From the NCBI GenBank assembly GCA_963697675.1, contig CAVOOW010000010.1:124001-188000 (forward strand): a stretch of 64,000 bases of DNA, written 5' to 3'. The notes beneath the pieces were generated by a model. It ran no database searches and was not told where the DNA came from. It saw only the letters and a list, made by a program, of their open reading frames with translations. Positions 41,180 to 48,767 of the stretch are shown one piece after another. Position numbers and translations under genes: made by a program. The DNA comes from CAVOOW01 sp963697675. Its GTDB lineage: Bacteria; Actinomycetota; Actinomycetes; JACCUZ01. Each line of letters begins with the position of its first letter. Within the stretch, counting starts at the first letter, position 1.

Positions 41180-41214
41180 CGAGCCATTCGGTGGCCAACC
41201 GCCTATCCAATCCT
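41180..41214. repeat. Right half of the split hairpin repeat (H2)
   Basis: CCTATCCAATCCT (41202-41214) is complementary to 40153-40166. The preceding CCACGAG (41177-41183) and GTGGCCAACC match, in inverse sense, the loop region of H1. It ends 22 bp from the phoU stop, again a gene 3' end. Confidence 0.7.
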
Positions 41215-41236
41215 GGGAAAACCTGCCCCGCAGCGG

Positions 41237-41899
41237 TCAGACGGACTCGGCGAGCTCGCTCGGGTGCTGGCCCGTCACGAGGTAGACCACCCGACGGGCG
41301 ACCGCCACCGCGTGGTCGGCGAACCGCTCGTAGTAGCGACTCACGAGGGTGACGTCGATCGCCACCTCGATGCTGTAAGGCGCTGCCACGTCGAGCAGCT
41401 CGGTGAACAGCGCGCGGTGCAGGCGGTCCATCTCGTCGTCGTCGCGCTCGATCTGCAGCGCCGCATCCAGGTCGCGCGTCGCGAGCACGCTGCCGGTCTT
41501 GGCGACCAGCTGCTCGGCGACCTTGCTCATCTCCACGATCGTGGCGCGCAGACCTTCCGGCACGGCCGAGTCGGGGAAGCGGCGGCGCGCTGCGCGGGCG
41601 ACGTGGCGGGCGAGGTCGCCCATCCGCTCGAGGTCGGCGCTCATCTTCAGGGTGGTCACGATGACGCGCAGGTCGCTGGCAACCGGCTGCTGGCGGGCGA
41701 GCAGATCCATCGCGCGGTGGTCGAGCTCGTCACGCAGACGGTCGACTGCGTCATCGGCTGTGATGACGCTTTCGGCGAGGGTCAGGTCGGCGTCGAGCAG
41801 TGCTGTCGAGGCACCGGTGATCGCAACCCCCACCAAGCGGGTCATCTCGACCAATTGTTCGGCGAGGGCTTCGAGTTCCTCGTGGTACGCGTCGCGCAT
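41237..41899 (-). CDS. phoU: Phosphate-signalling regulator PhoU
   Basis: 220 residues in two three-helix PhoU repeats. 'RDAYHEELEALAEQLVEMTR' is the usual start; each repeat has a metal-binding E/DxxxD pattern: 'LLARQQPVASDLRVIVTTLK', 'DLERMGDLARHVARAA', and in the second half 'RYYERFADHAVAVARRVVYL'. PhoU links PstSCAB to the sensor kinase and keeps the Pho response off when phosphate is plentiful. It is divergent from senX3, with a shared PHO box in the gap. Confidence 0.94.
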   Translation of the reverse strand: MRDAYHEELEALAEQLVEMTRLVGVAITGASTALLDADLTLAESVITADDAVDRLRDELDHRAMDLLARQQPVASDLRVIVTTLKMSADLERMGDLARHVARAARRRFPDSAVPEGLRATIVEMSKVAEQLVAKTGSVLATRDLDAALQIERDDDEMDRLHRALFTELLDVAAPYSIEVAIDVTLVSRYYERFADHAVAVARRVVYLVTGQHPSELAESV

Positions 41900-41942
41900 G
41901 GTCCACCCTTCTTCCTCTGGTGCGCCGAAGGCTTGCAGGGCC

Positions 41943-41972
41943 GTGTGAACGACGTCCCTCGGCAAGGTGAAC
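41943..41972. promoter_or_regulatory. PHO-box-like repeats between phoU and senX3
   Basis: GTGAAC-type units occur at 41944-41950 and 41966-41972, 22 bp apart, i.e. two 11-bp periods with a degenerate middle unit. The complement reads GTTCAC, as in the pstS box at 8071. In Streptomyces the phoU/phoRP gap carries comparable sites for autoregulation. Confidence 0.5.
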
Positions 41973-42043
41973 AGTCGTGGTCGCGCTGCCTGTCGTCCGC
42001 CGTCGTGGCTGCTCAGCGCGTCGTGGCGCATACGATCATACGT

Positions 42044-43222
42044 GTGGAAGCCGAGCTGTTGGCGGGTCTCGCCGGGTTGATCGGCGTGGTGACCGGTGCT
42101 TCGGCGACCCTCGCGTTCCGTCTCAGCGAGCGCGAGCAGGCCGCTCTGCCGCCCACGGCGCCGCCGGTGGCGCTTCTGCCGCCCGGCGTGTCCGACGTGC
42201 TCGCGGTGCTGAGGTCGTCGGGCGTCGTGCTGGACGGCGACGACAACGTGATCCGGGCGAGCCCGGCCGCCTACATCCTGGGCCTGGTCCGTGGCGAGCG
42301 GCTGGTGGCCGAGGACCTGCTCGAGCTGGCCCGCAAGGTGCGCCGCGACGGCGAGATCCGCGAGGCCGACATGGAGCTGCCGCGGGGCCCGCTGTTCACC
42401 CAGCGGATGTCGGTCTGGGTGCGGGTGGCGCCGTTGGGGTCGAGTCTGGTGCTCCTGCTCGTCGAGGACCGCACGGAGGCGCGCCGGGTCGACGCCGTAC
42501 GCCGTGACTTCCTGGCCAACGTCAGCCATGAGCTCAAGACGCCCGTGGGCGGGTTGGCCCTGCTCGCGGAGGCGTTGGTCGACGCCGCGGACGACCCGGA
42601 CGCCGTGCGCCGCTTCGCCGGCCGGATGCAGCACGAGTCCGACCGGCTGTCCCGGCTCGTGCAGGACGTCATCGAGCTGTCCCGCCTGCAGGGCCACGAC
42701 CCGTTCGAGAAGCCGACGCTCGTCTCGCTGGACGACGTGGTCGTCGAGGCCGTGGACCGCAGCCGGGTCCGCGCCGAGACCCGTTCCATCAACCTGGTCT
42801 CCGGCGGCACGAGCGGACTGGCCGTCGTGGGCGACGCGCGGCAGCTGGTGACCGCGCTGGGTAACCTGGTCGACAACGCCGTGCGCTATGCACCTGACGG
42901 TACGCGCGTGACGGTGGCCGTACGTCAGGTTCATGAGGCACTCGGCCCCATCGCGGAGATCAGCGTCACGGACGAGGGGCCTGGCATCGCCGAGCAGGAG
43001 CGCGACCGCATCTTCGAACGTTTCTACCGTGTCGACTCGGCGCGCTCCCGGGAGACCGGCGGCACCGGGCTCGGACTCGCCATCGTCAAGCACGTGGCCG
43101 CCGGCCACGGCGGTGAGGCCACCGTCTGGAGTGACGAGGGCACCGGCTCCACCTTCACGCTGCGGCTACCGGCCGCGGTCTACACCCCCGAGAACCGCCC
43201 AACAAGCCAGGAGAAAGTGTGA
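42044..43222 (+). CDS. senX3: Phosphate-responsive sensor histidine kinase SenX3/PhoR
   Basis: 392 residues. One N-terminal membrane segment ('LAGLAGLIGVVTGASATLAF'), a PAS-like domain (about 50-160), HisKA with the phospho-His in 'DFLANVSHELKTPVGG', then HATPase with 'LGNLVDNAVRYAPDG', 'VTDEGPGIAEQE' and 'GGTGLGLAIVKHVAAGHGG'. It senses phosphate status with PhoU and phosphorylates RegX3. GTG 42044 lies 7 nt after TACGAT (42031-42036), a leaderless start. The 3' end overlaps regX3 by 4 bp. Confidence 0.94.
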   Translation: MEAELLAGLAGLIGVVTGASATLAFRLSEREQAALPPTAPPVALLPPGVSDVLAVLRSSGVVLDGDDNVIRASPAAYILGLVRGERLVAEDLLELARKVRRDGEIREADMELPRGPLFTQRMSVWVRVAPLGSSLVLLLVEDRTEARRVDAVRRDFLANVSHELKTPVGGLALLAEALVDAADDPDAVRRFAGRMQHESDRLSRLVQDVIELSRLQGHDPFEKPTLVSLDDVVVEAVDRSRVRAETRSINLVSGGTSGLAVVGDARQLVTALGNLVDNAVRYAPDGTRVTVAVRQVHEALGPIAEISVTDEGPGIAEQERDRIFERFYRVDSARSRETGGTGLGLAIVKHVAAGHGGEATVWSDEGTGSTFTLRLPAAVYTPENRPTSQEKV

Positions 43223-43899
43223 CCAGGATCCTTGTCGTCGAGGACGAAGAGTCGCTGAGCGACCCGCTGTCCTACATGTTGCGCAAGGAGGGCTTCGAGG
43301 TCGCCCTTGCCGAGACGGGACCGGCGGCCCTCGAGGAGTTCGACCGGCGCGGTGCCGACCTGGTGCTCCTCGACCTGATGCTGCCGGGTCTGTCGGGCAC
43401 CGAGGTCTGCCGTGCGCTGCGCTCGCGCTCGACCGTGCCGGTGATCATGCTCACGGCCAAGGACAGTGAGGTGGACAAGGTCGTCGGCCTCGAGCTCGGT
43501 GCGGACGACTACGTCACCAAGCCCTACTCCGCGCGTGAGCTCGTCGCCCGGATCCGGGCCGTGCTGCGCCGGCACGGCGAGCCCGACGAGCTGGTGACCG
43601 CCACGATCGAAGCCGGTCCGGTGCGCCTCGATGTCGATCGGCACGTCGTCAGCGTGAGCGGTGAGGCCGTGAGCATGCCGCTGAAGGAGTTCGAGCTGCT
43701 CGAGCTGCTGCTGCGCAACGCCGGTCGGGTGCTGACCCGAGGCCAGCTGATCGACCGGGTCTGGGGATCGGACTACGTGGGCGACACCAAGACCCTCGAC
43801 GTGCACGTCAAGCGGTTGCGCGCCAAGGTGGAGCCCGACCCCGGGACGCCGCGGCACATCGTCACGGTGCGCGGCCTCGGCTACAAGTTCGAGCCCTGA
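43219..43899 (+). CDS. regX3: Response regulator RegX3/PhoP
   Basis: 226 residues. Receiver domain: 'ILVVEDEESLSDPLSYML', phospho-acceptor Asp in 'LVLLDLMLPGLSG' near residue 53, switch region 'IMLTAKDSEVDKVVGLELGA', Lys in 'DDYVTKPYSARELVAR'. OmpR-type winged helix: 'LKEFELLELLLRNAGRVLTR' and 'DTKTLDVHVKRLRAKVEPDP'. It should bind the GTTCACC repeats found before pstS and phoU/senX3. GTG 43219 overlaps the senX3 stop (GTGA). Confidence 0.95.
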   Translation: MTRILVVEDEESLSDPLSYMLRKEGFEVALAETGPAALEEFDRRGADLVLLDLMLPGLSGTEVCRALRSRSTVPVIMLTAKDSEVDKVVGLELGADDYVTKPYSARELVARIRAVLRRHGEPDELVTATIEAGPVRLDVDRHVVSVSGEAVSMPLKEFELLELLLRNAGRVLTRGQLIDRVWGSDYVGDTKTLDVHVKRLRAKVEPDPGTPRHIVTVRGLGYKFEP

Positions 43900-43913
43900 C
43901 TCCCCGCCGCCAC

Positions 43914-44005
43914 CTCTTCAAAGTCGATCATGCAGTTCCCGACCAGGACACTCATCGCCGCAGGTCAGACCCCCGAAAATCCGAATCGATCATGCACTAG
44001 TTGGG
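43914..44005 (+). repeat. Interspersed repeat copy R7 (unpaired)
   Basis: TTCAAAGTCGATCATGCAGT from 43917, CATCGCCGCAGGTCAGACCC, then CCGAATCGATCATGCACTAG from 43981. Begins 18 bp after the regX3 stop. No inverse partner is seen before the convergent lipoprotein gene, so this is the only single copy. Confidence 0.9.
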
Positions 44006-44021
44006 CGCCTCGGCGGGACGC

Positions 44022-44579
44022 TCAGGTAGGCGAGGGGCTGGCGGTGTCGATCACCTCGAGTGTGGGCGTGTCGGTCGGCTCGACGGCGGGTGTCACTGGA
44101 CCCGGCGTGATGCTGGTGTACGGACCCGTTGCGGGCAGCACGACCGTTTCCAGCGTGATCGGATTGGTGCGGGCGAAGACGAACCGCAGGGTGATGGTCT
44201 CTCCGGGTTGCTTCGTCAGGTCGCTGATCGTCGCGGACGGCTCGGTCGTGGCACCGAACCGCACCGCCGAGCCCGCCGGCAGGTCGCGCGTACCCGTGAG
44301 GTCGACGGTGCCGTCCGGGCTGGTGAGGTCGGTCAGGCTGTCGTCCCGGTTGCCCCGGTTGACGATCGTGAGGCTCACGACACCCGTGCCGCTCGAGTCA
44401 TCCGCCACCACCACGAGCGCGTTGAGGATGCGGATGTCGCCCGAGTTGGCCATGACGCCATCGGCCGGCGCATAGGGCTTGAGCGTCTGTGCGTTGAGGC
44501 CGGCTGCGCATCCTGTTGTCACCATGAGCAATGACAGCGCAACGAGGACGGGGGTCAGCACGGGTCGGATGCGGCTCAC
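44022..44579 (-). CDS. LpqE-like lipoprotein
   Basis: 185 residues. Signal peptide with lipobox 'LSLLMVTTGCAAG'; the mature part is one Ig-like/PCuAC-related beta sandwich ('IRILNALVVVADDSSGTGVV', 'DLPAGSAVRFGATTEPSATI', 'GETITLRFVFARTNPITLET') and a Thr/Pro/Ser-rich tail. Position upstream of carD agrees with M. tuberculosis lpqE (Rv3584). No copper-binding Met/His cluster is obvious, so a copper-chaperone role is not supported by motif. Confidence 0.8.
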   Translation of the reverse strand: MSRIRPVLTPVLVALSLLMVTTGCAAGLNAQTLKPYAPADGVMANSGDIRILNALVVVADDSSGTGVVSLTIVNRGNRDDSLTDLTSPDGTVDLTGTRDLPAGSAVRFGATTEPSATISDLTKQPGETITLRFVFARTNPITLETVVLPATGPYTSITPGPVTPAVEPTDTPTLEVIDTASPSPT

Positions 44580-44700
44580 GATGGCCTCTCTGGGGCGTGC
44601 AGCGCTGGTCGCTGGTCGAGCACTACAGGTGGGACGAGCACTGAGGTTAGGGCACTGCGGCGGGCGGCGACAGACCAGCGCGCCGGCAGCATGCCGCCGA

Positions 44701-45522
44701 TCAGCCGAGGTTGGCGCCTCGCCCGATCAGCAGCGCGATGGTGACGGCCGCGGTGGCCATCGCCAGCAGGAACGGCAGCCGCGAGCCCTCGTCGCGCCCG
44801 GTCGTCGCGGCAGCCACCGCGAGCGCGACGGCGGCGGCCAGCCCAACGAGTGCCCACGCCGGGGGGTTGCCGGGACCGAACGTCACGAGCGTCGCGGCAA
44901 CCGCAAGGAGTACGGCGCCGCCGGTGCGGGCCTGGGCGGCCCCGAGCCGCTGGGGCAGGCCGAGCACGCCTGCCCGCCGGTCGGCGTCGACGTCGGGGAC
45001 GACGTTGAGGAAGTGGGCGCCCACCCCGAGGAATGCACCGGCCGCCAGCACCCACCAGTGCGGTGCCGGATGACCCGGCAACCCCAGGGAGAGGAAGGCT
45101 CCGAGCAGCGCGAAACTCATGGCATAGGGCAGCCAGGACAACAGCGTCCGCTTGAGGCCGAGGTTGTAGGCCCACCCGCCTCCGACGCCGACGAGATGGC
45201 ACAACCCCGCCAGCCAACCGCTGGCCAGCGACAGCGGTATGCACACCAACGCGGCAGCGCCACAGGCCAGCCTGACCGTGCCAGCAGACACCGCACCGCT
45301 GGCCACCGGCTTGTCGGTGCGGCCGGCCGCCAGGTCGCGGTCGCGGTCGACGAGGTCGTTGCACCAGCCGATCGACAGCTGACCGGTCAGCACCGCCGCG
45401 GCGACCAGGACAGTGCCACGCAAGCCACGTCCCGAGGTCGCCGCGAGGGCGGTGGCGAGGGCTGTCACGGCGATGGTCGGGGGAGCATGGGCGGCCCGGA
45501 CAAGCGCGACGGCGCGGTACAC
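44701..45522 (-). CDS. UbiA-family prenyltransferase
   Basis: 273 residues with about eight to nine membrane segments. The first Asp-rich motif is clear, 'GWCNDLVDRDRDLAAGRTDK' (NDxxDxxxD); the second is 'NVVPDVDADRRAGVLGLPQR'. Resembles the SCO3242-like group of unknown substrate. The start was set at GTG 45522 because CATACT lies exactly 7 nt upstream on the minus strand; the longer frame to 45594 lacks a ribosome site. Divergent from carD. Confidence 0.85.
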   Translation of the reverse strand: MYRAVALVRAAHAPPTIAVTALATALAATSGRGLRGTVLVAAAVLTGQLSIGWCNDLVDRDRDLAAGRTDKPVASGAVSAGTVRLACGAAALVCIPLSLASGWLAGLCHLVGVGGGWAYNLGLKRTLLSWLPYAMSFALLGAFLSLGLPGHPAPHWWVLAAGAFLGVGAHFLNVVPDVDADRRAGVLGLPQRLGAAQARTGGAVLLAVAATLVTFGPGNPPAWALVGLAAAVALAVAAATTGRDEGSRLPFLLAMATAAVTIALLIGRGANLG

Positions 45523-45683
45523 GACGGTCAGTATGCGCGACTCACGACAGGTGTTCGCCGGGGCCCTTGATGCACGAGAATCGTTGTCTGTCAAGGGCTT
45601 GACCTGCGCATACGTCCTGACAAGGGGGCCTGGTAGACCCCGTCTCCGTGTTATCCTGGGTACCGCGAAAGGGGTCTGACTAT

Positions 45684-46166
45684 ATGGCGTTCAAGGTCGG
45701 CGAGACGGTCGTTTATCCCCACCATGGGGCCGCACTCATCGAGTCCATCGAGACACGCACCATCAAGGGCGAGGACAAGCTCTACCTCGTTCTGAAGGTT
45801 GCCCAAGGAGATCTGACCGTCCGGGTTCCGGCCGAGAACTGCGATCTCGTCGGCGTACGAGACGTGGTCGGGCAAGAGGGATTGGACCAGGTATTCGAGG
45901 TCCTGCGTGCCCCGCACACGGAGGAGCCGACCAACTGGTCCCGCCGCTACAAGGCCAACCTCGAGAAGCTCGCCTCCGGCGACGTGATCAAGGTCGCCGA
46001 GGTCGTACGTGACCTGTGGCGCCGTGACAAGGACCGCGGCCTCTCGGCCGGCGAGAAGCGGATGCTTGCCAAGGCACGCCAGATCCTGGTGAGCGAGCTG
46101 GCCCTCGCTGAGCACACCAACGAGGACAAGGCAGAGGCGATCCTCGACGAGGTTCTCGCCTCCTGA
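45684..46166 (+). CDS. carD: RNA-polymerase-binding regulator CarD
   Basis: 160 residues. The N-terminal Tudor-like RNA-polymerase-interaction domain starts 'MAFKVGETVVYPHHGAALIE'; the C-terminal helical DNA-binding domain has 'EEPTNWSRRYKANLEKLASG' (the Trp inserted into promoter DNA) and 'VVRDLWRRDKDRGLSAGEKR'. It stabilises open complexes, notably at ribosomal promoters. ATG 45684 behind GAAAGGGG. Confidence 0.96.
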   Translation: MAFKVGETVVYPHHGAALIESIETRTIKGEDKLYLVLKVAQGDLTVRVPAENCDLVGVRDVVGQEGLDQVFEVLRAPHTEEPTNWSRRYKANLEKLASGDVIKVAEVVRDLWRRDKDRGLSAGEKRMLAKARQILVSELALAEHTNEDKAEAILDEVLAS

Positions 46167-46200
46167 TCGACTGGTCGGCGCTGTTGCGCTGACCGCCCCT

Positions 46201-46245
46201 GACACCCGGCGCCGTCGACCCCATAGGGTCGGCGGCGCAGGTGTC
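46201..46245. terminator. Strong hairpin after carD
   Basis: GACACC (46201-46206) pairs with GGTGTC (46240-46245) and GCGCCGTCGACCC (46209-46221) with GGGTCGGCGGCGC (46226-46238), one mismatch, CATA loop. About 35 bp after the carD stop. Confidence 0.75.
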
Positions 46246-46275
46246 TGTGCCTGTTTGTGCTTGGGAGGTAGCCAG

Positions 46276-47370
46276 ATGTCCCCCCGACTTGGCCGCACCC
46301 CCAACGCCCTGGTCGAGCTGCTGAGGCTTTGCGTCGTCGTTTTCTTCGCGGGCATCGGCTACTACGTCGCCCAGCTTCTCGACGACCACGGCAAGCCGAG
46401 CCTCGGCCCGTTCAGCGGCATCGGTCTGGGCATCGTGCTCGGCTCGGCACTCGGCTATGTGCTCGGTGGAGTCCTCGGACGCGGCACGATCACCGTCGTA
46501 CGGCGCACGGAGGCGGGCCTGCGCGACACCCCGGCGGAGTACATCGTGGCCGGGGCTGTGGGCACGGTCATCGGTGTCGTCGTCGCGGTCGGCATCACCT
46601 GGCCGGTCCTGCTGCTCAACCGGCCGATTCTCACCATCCCGGTGTTCGCCTTCGTCGTGGTCACCATGGGCCTGCTCGGCTACCGGGTCGGCGCCAGCAA
46701 GCGCGACTCGGTGCTCGCCATGTTCGGCGCCCGGGTCGGCATGACCGAGCGCCCCGAGGCGACCGCCGCGCTGCCCCGCATCGTGGACACCTCGGTCGCG
46801 ATCGACGGCCGCATCCTCGACGTCGTCCGCGCCGGCTTCCTGCACGGGCGCATGCTGGTGCCCTCGCCCGTGCTCGGCGAGCTGCAGGGACTGGCCGACG
46901 CCGGTGACGACCTGCGGCGCAGCCGCGGCAGACGCGGCCTCGAGCTGCTCGCCGCGCTCAAGCGCGAGCCGAACGTCGACGTCGAGATCATCGAGGACGA
47001 CGTGCCCGGTGTCGCCGAGGTCGACGCGAAGCTCATCCGGCTCTGCCTCGACCGCAATTCGGCGCTGCTGACGCTCGACACCAACCTCGCGAAGGTCGCT
47101 GCCCTGGCCGGCGTGCGGGTGATGAACCTGCACGCGCTCGCGCAGGCGCTGCGCCCACCGGTGACGGCCGGCGAGGAGGTCTCGGTGCTGCTCATCAAGC
47201 CGGGCAAGGAGCACGGGCAGGCCGTCGGCTACCTCGACGACGGCACGATGATGGTGGTCGAGCGGGCCCGCGAGTCCGTCGGCAAGGAGCTCACCGTCAT
47301 CGTGACGAGCGTCCTGACCACCGCCAACGGGCGCATGGTCTTCGCGCACCCGGTCGGAGTCACGACATGA
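46276..47370 (+). CDS. Membrane PIN-TRAM domain protein (YacL type)
   Basis: 364 residues. Four membrane segments in residues 10-145, then a PIN ribonuclease-like domain with acidic residues in 'RIVDTSVAIDGRILDVVRAG', 'GELQGLADAGDDLRRSRGRR' and 'SALLTLDTNLAKVAALAG', then a TRAM domain at the end ('IKPGKEHGQAVGYLDDGTMM'). Homologues sit next to ispD in many Gram-positive bacteria; RNA cleavage or binding is presumed. ATG 46276 behind GGGAGG. Its stop overlaps the ispD ATG (ATGA). Confidence 0.88.
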   Translation: MSPRLGRTPNALVELLRLCVVVFFAGIGYYVAQLLDDHGKPSLGPFSGIGLGIVLGSALGYVLGGVLGRGTITVVRRTEAGLRDTPAEYIVAGAVGTVIGVVVAVGITWPVLLLNRPILTIPVFAFVVVTMGLLGYRVGASKRDSVLAMFGARVGMTERPEATAALPRIVDTSVAIDGRILDVVRAGFLHGRMLVPSPVLGELQGLADAGDDLRRSRGRRGLELLAALKREPNVDVEIIEDDVPGVAEVDAKLIRLCLDRNSALLTLDTNLAKVAALAGVRVMNLHALAQALRPPVTAGEEVSVLLIKPGKEHGQAVGYLDDGTMMVVERARESVGKELTVIVTSVLTTANGRMVFAHPVGVTT

Positions 47371-48099
47371 CCAGCCGGGCCGGCCGACCAGCCGGACCAG
47401 GTCGCCGCGATCGTGCCTGCCGCCGGGCGCGGAGAGCGACTCGGTCCCGGGGCCCCGAAGGCGCTGCGGCTGCTCGGTGGAGTGCCGCTGCTGGTTCACG
47501 CCGTGCGCAACCTGGCGGCCGCCCGCCTGGTCGACCTCGTCATCGTGGCGGCACCGCCCGACGAGGTCACCGCCGTCCGAGCCCTGCTGGCCGACCATCA
47601 CACCGGGGCGACGCTGCATGTCGTGCCGGGCGGATCCACCCGGCCGGAGTCGGTGCGGGCCGCGTTGGCCGCGCTGCCCGACGCCGTCGGAGTCGTCCTC
47701 GTACACGACGCCGCGCGGCCGCTGGCGCCGGTTGAGCTGATCGACGCGGTGGCATCTGCGGTACGCGCGGGGGCGGACGCCGTGGTGCCGGGACTCCCCG
47801 TCACAGACACGGTCAAGCGGGTGGACGGCGATGTCGTCATCGAGACGGTGGACCGCAGCGTGCTGCGGTCGGCGCAGACCCCGCAGGGCTTTCGGCGGGC
47901 CGTTCTCGAGGAGGCTCATCTCGACCTCTCTGACGGGGGCATCACTGATGACGCAGGGCTGGTCGAGCGCGCGGGATACTCCGTCCTCGTCGTGCCCGGT
48001 GCAGAGGAGGCTTTCAAGGTGACCCGACCGCTCGATCTGGTGCTTGCCGAGGCCGTCCTGGCCCGCCGACGCAGTGGAGGTGTCAGCGGTGTCCGGTGA
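47367..48099 (+). CDS. ispD: 2-C-methyl-D-erythritol 4-phosphate cytidylyltransferase IspD, probable frame break at the 5' end
   Basis: The catalytic frame has 'VAAIVPAAGRGERLGPGAPK', 'HDAARPLAPVELIDA', 'DTVKRVDGDVVIETVDRSVL' and 'RSAQTPQGFRRAVLEEAH': a complete IspD of about 230-240 residues. That frame has no good start before GTG 47413, which would cut off the first strand. ATG 47367, overlapping the previous stop, reads 'MTSRAGRPA' in the preceding frame; removing one G near 47394 joins it to 'DQVAAIVPAAG'. Function: third step of the MEP isoprenoid pathway. Confidence 0.85.
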
Positions 48100-48607
48100 C
48101 GACCCCACCGGCCGGGTGGCGCGCCGGCCACGCGTCGGGACCGGCGTCGACGTACACCCCTTCGAGGTGGGACGCCCGCTCTGGATCGCCGGGCTCGAGT
48201 GGCCCGGCGAGACCGGGCTGTCGGGCCACTCCGACGGCGACGTCGCCGCCCACGCCGCATGCGACGCGCTGCTGGCCGCCGGTGGGCTCGGCGACCTCGG
48301 CTCGGTCTTCGGCACGTCGGACCCGCGCTGGTCGGGTGCTTCCGGCGTCGACATGCTCCGCGAGGCCGCCCGCCTGGTCGGAGAGGCGGGTTATGCGATC
48401 GGCAACGTCTCGGTGCAGGTGATCGGCCCGCGGCCGCAGATAGGGACGCGACGGGCCGAGGCCGAGAAGACGCTGTCGGCGGCCGTCGGGGCGCCCGTGT
48501 CCGTGGCGGCGACGACGAGCGACGGTCTGGGCCTGACGGGGCGCGGTGAGGGGCTGGCCGCGATCGCCAGCGCGCTGATCGTGCCGGCCTCCCAGTTCGA
48601 CGCCTGA
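48089..48607 (+). CDS. ispF: 2-C-methyl-D-erythritol 2,4-cyclodiphosphate synthase IspF
   Basis: 172 residues, about 15 longer than usual at the N-terminus. Metal-binding 'TGVDVHPFEVG' (DxH) and 'LSGHSDGDVAAHAACDALLA', plus 'QVIGPRPQIGTRRAEAEKTL' and 'TTSDGLGLTGRGEGLAA'. Makes the cyclic diphosphate in the MEP pathway as a trimer. GTG 48089 follows GGAGG (48076-48080) and overlaps the ispD end by 11 bp. Confidence 0.95.
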   Translation: MSGDDPTGRVARRPRVGTGVDVHPFEVGRPLWIAGLEWPGETGLSGHSDGDVAAHAACDALLAAGGLGDLGSVFGTSDPRWSGASGVDMLREAARLVGEAGYAIGNVSVQVIGPRPQIGTRRAEAEKTLSAAVGAPVSVAATTSDGLGLTGRGEGLAAIASALIVPASQFDA

Positions 48608-48621
48608 CCCGCTGCGCGCCC

Positions 48622-48713
48622 GGAATCGACCACGTTCAGCATGCGGGCGGACGGTTCGCTATGCCTGCACGCCTTGCGAACCGTCCGCAGGCCTGCTGAA
48701 CGTGGTCGATTCC
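48622..48713. terminator. Long 92-nt hairpin between ispF and cysS
   Basis: GGAATCGACCACGTTCAGCA (48622-48641) pairs with TGCTGAACGTGGTCGATTCC (48694-48713), and GGACGGTTCGC (48649-48659) with GCGAACCGTCC (48676-48686). About 30 of 38 arm positions pair. Much longer than a simple terminator; the outer 20 bp are a perfect palindrome. Confidence 0.8.
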
Positions 48714-48767
48714 CGCGCGCCCGGTGCGTGGTCAACTGCGTGAGGCGGGAGCCCGTACCCTTGCTGG

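Noticed and set aside
45988..48354. A 788-codon open frame on the minus strand
   Set aside because: It runs antisense to carD, the PIN-TRAM gene, ispD and ispF, all with clear family motifs. High GC content keeps this frame open.
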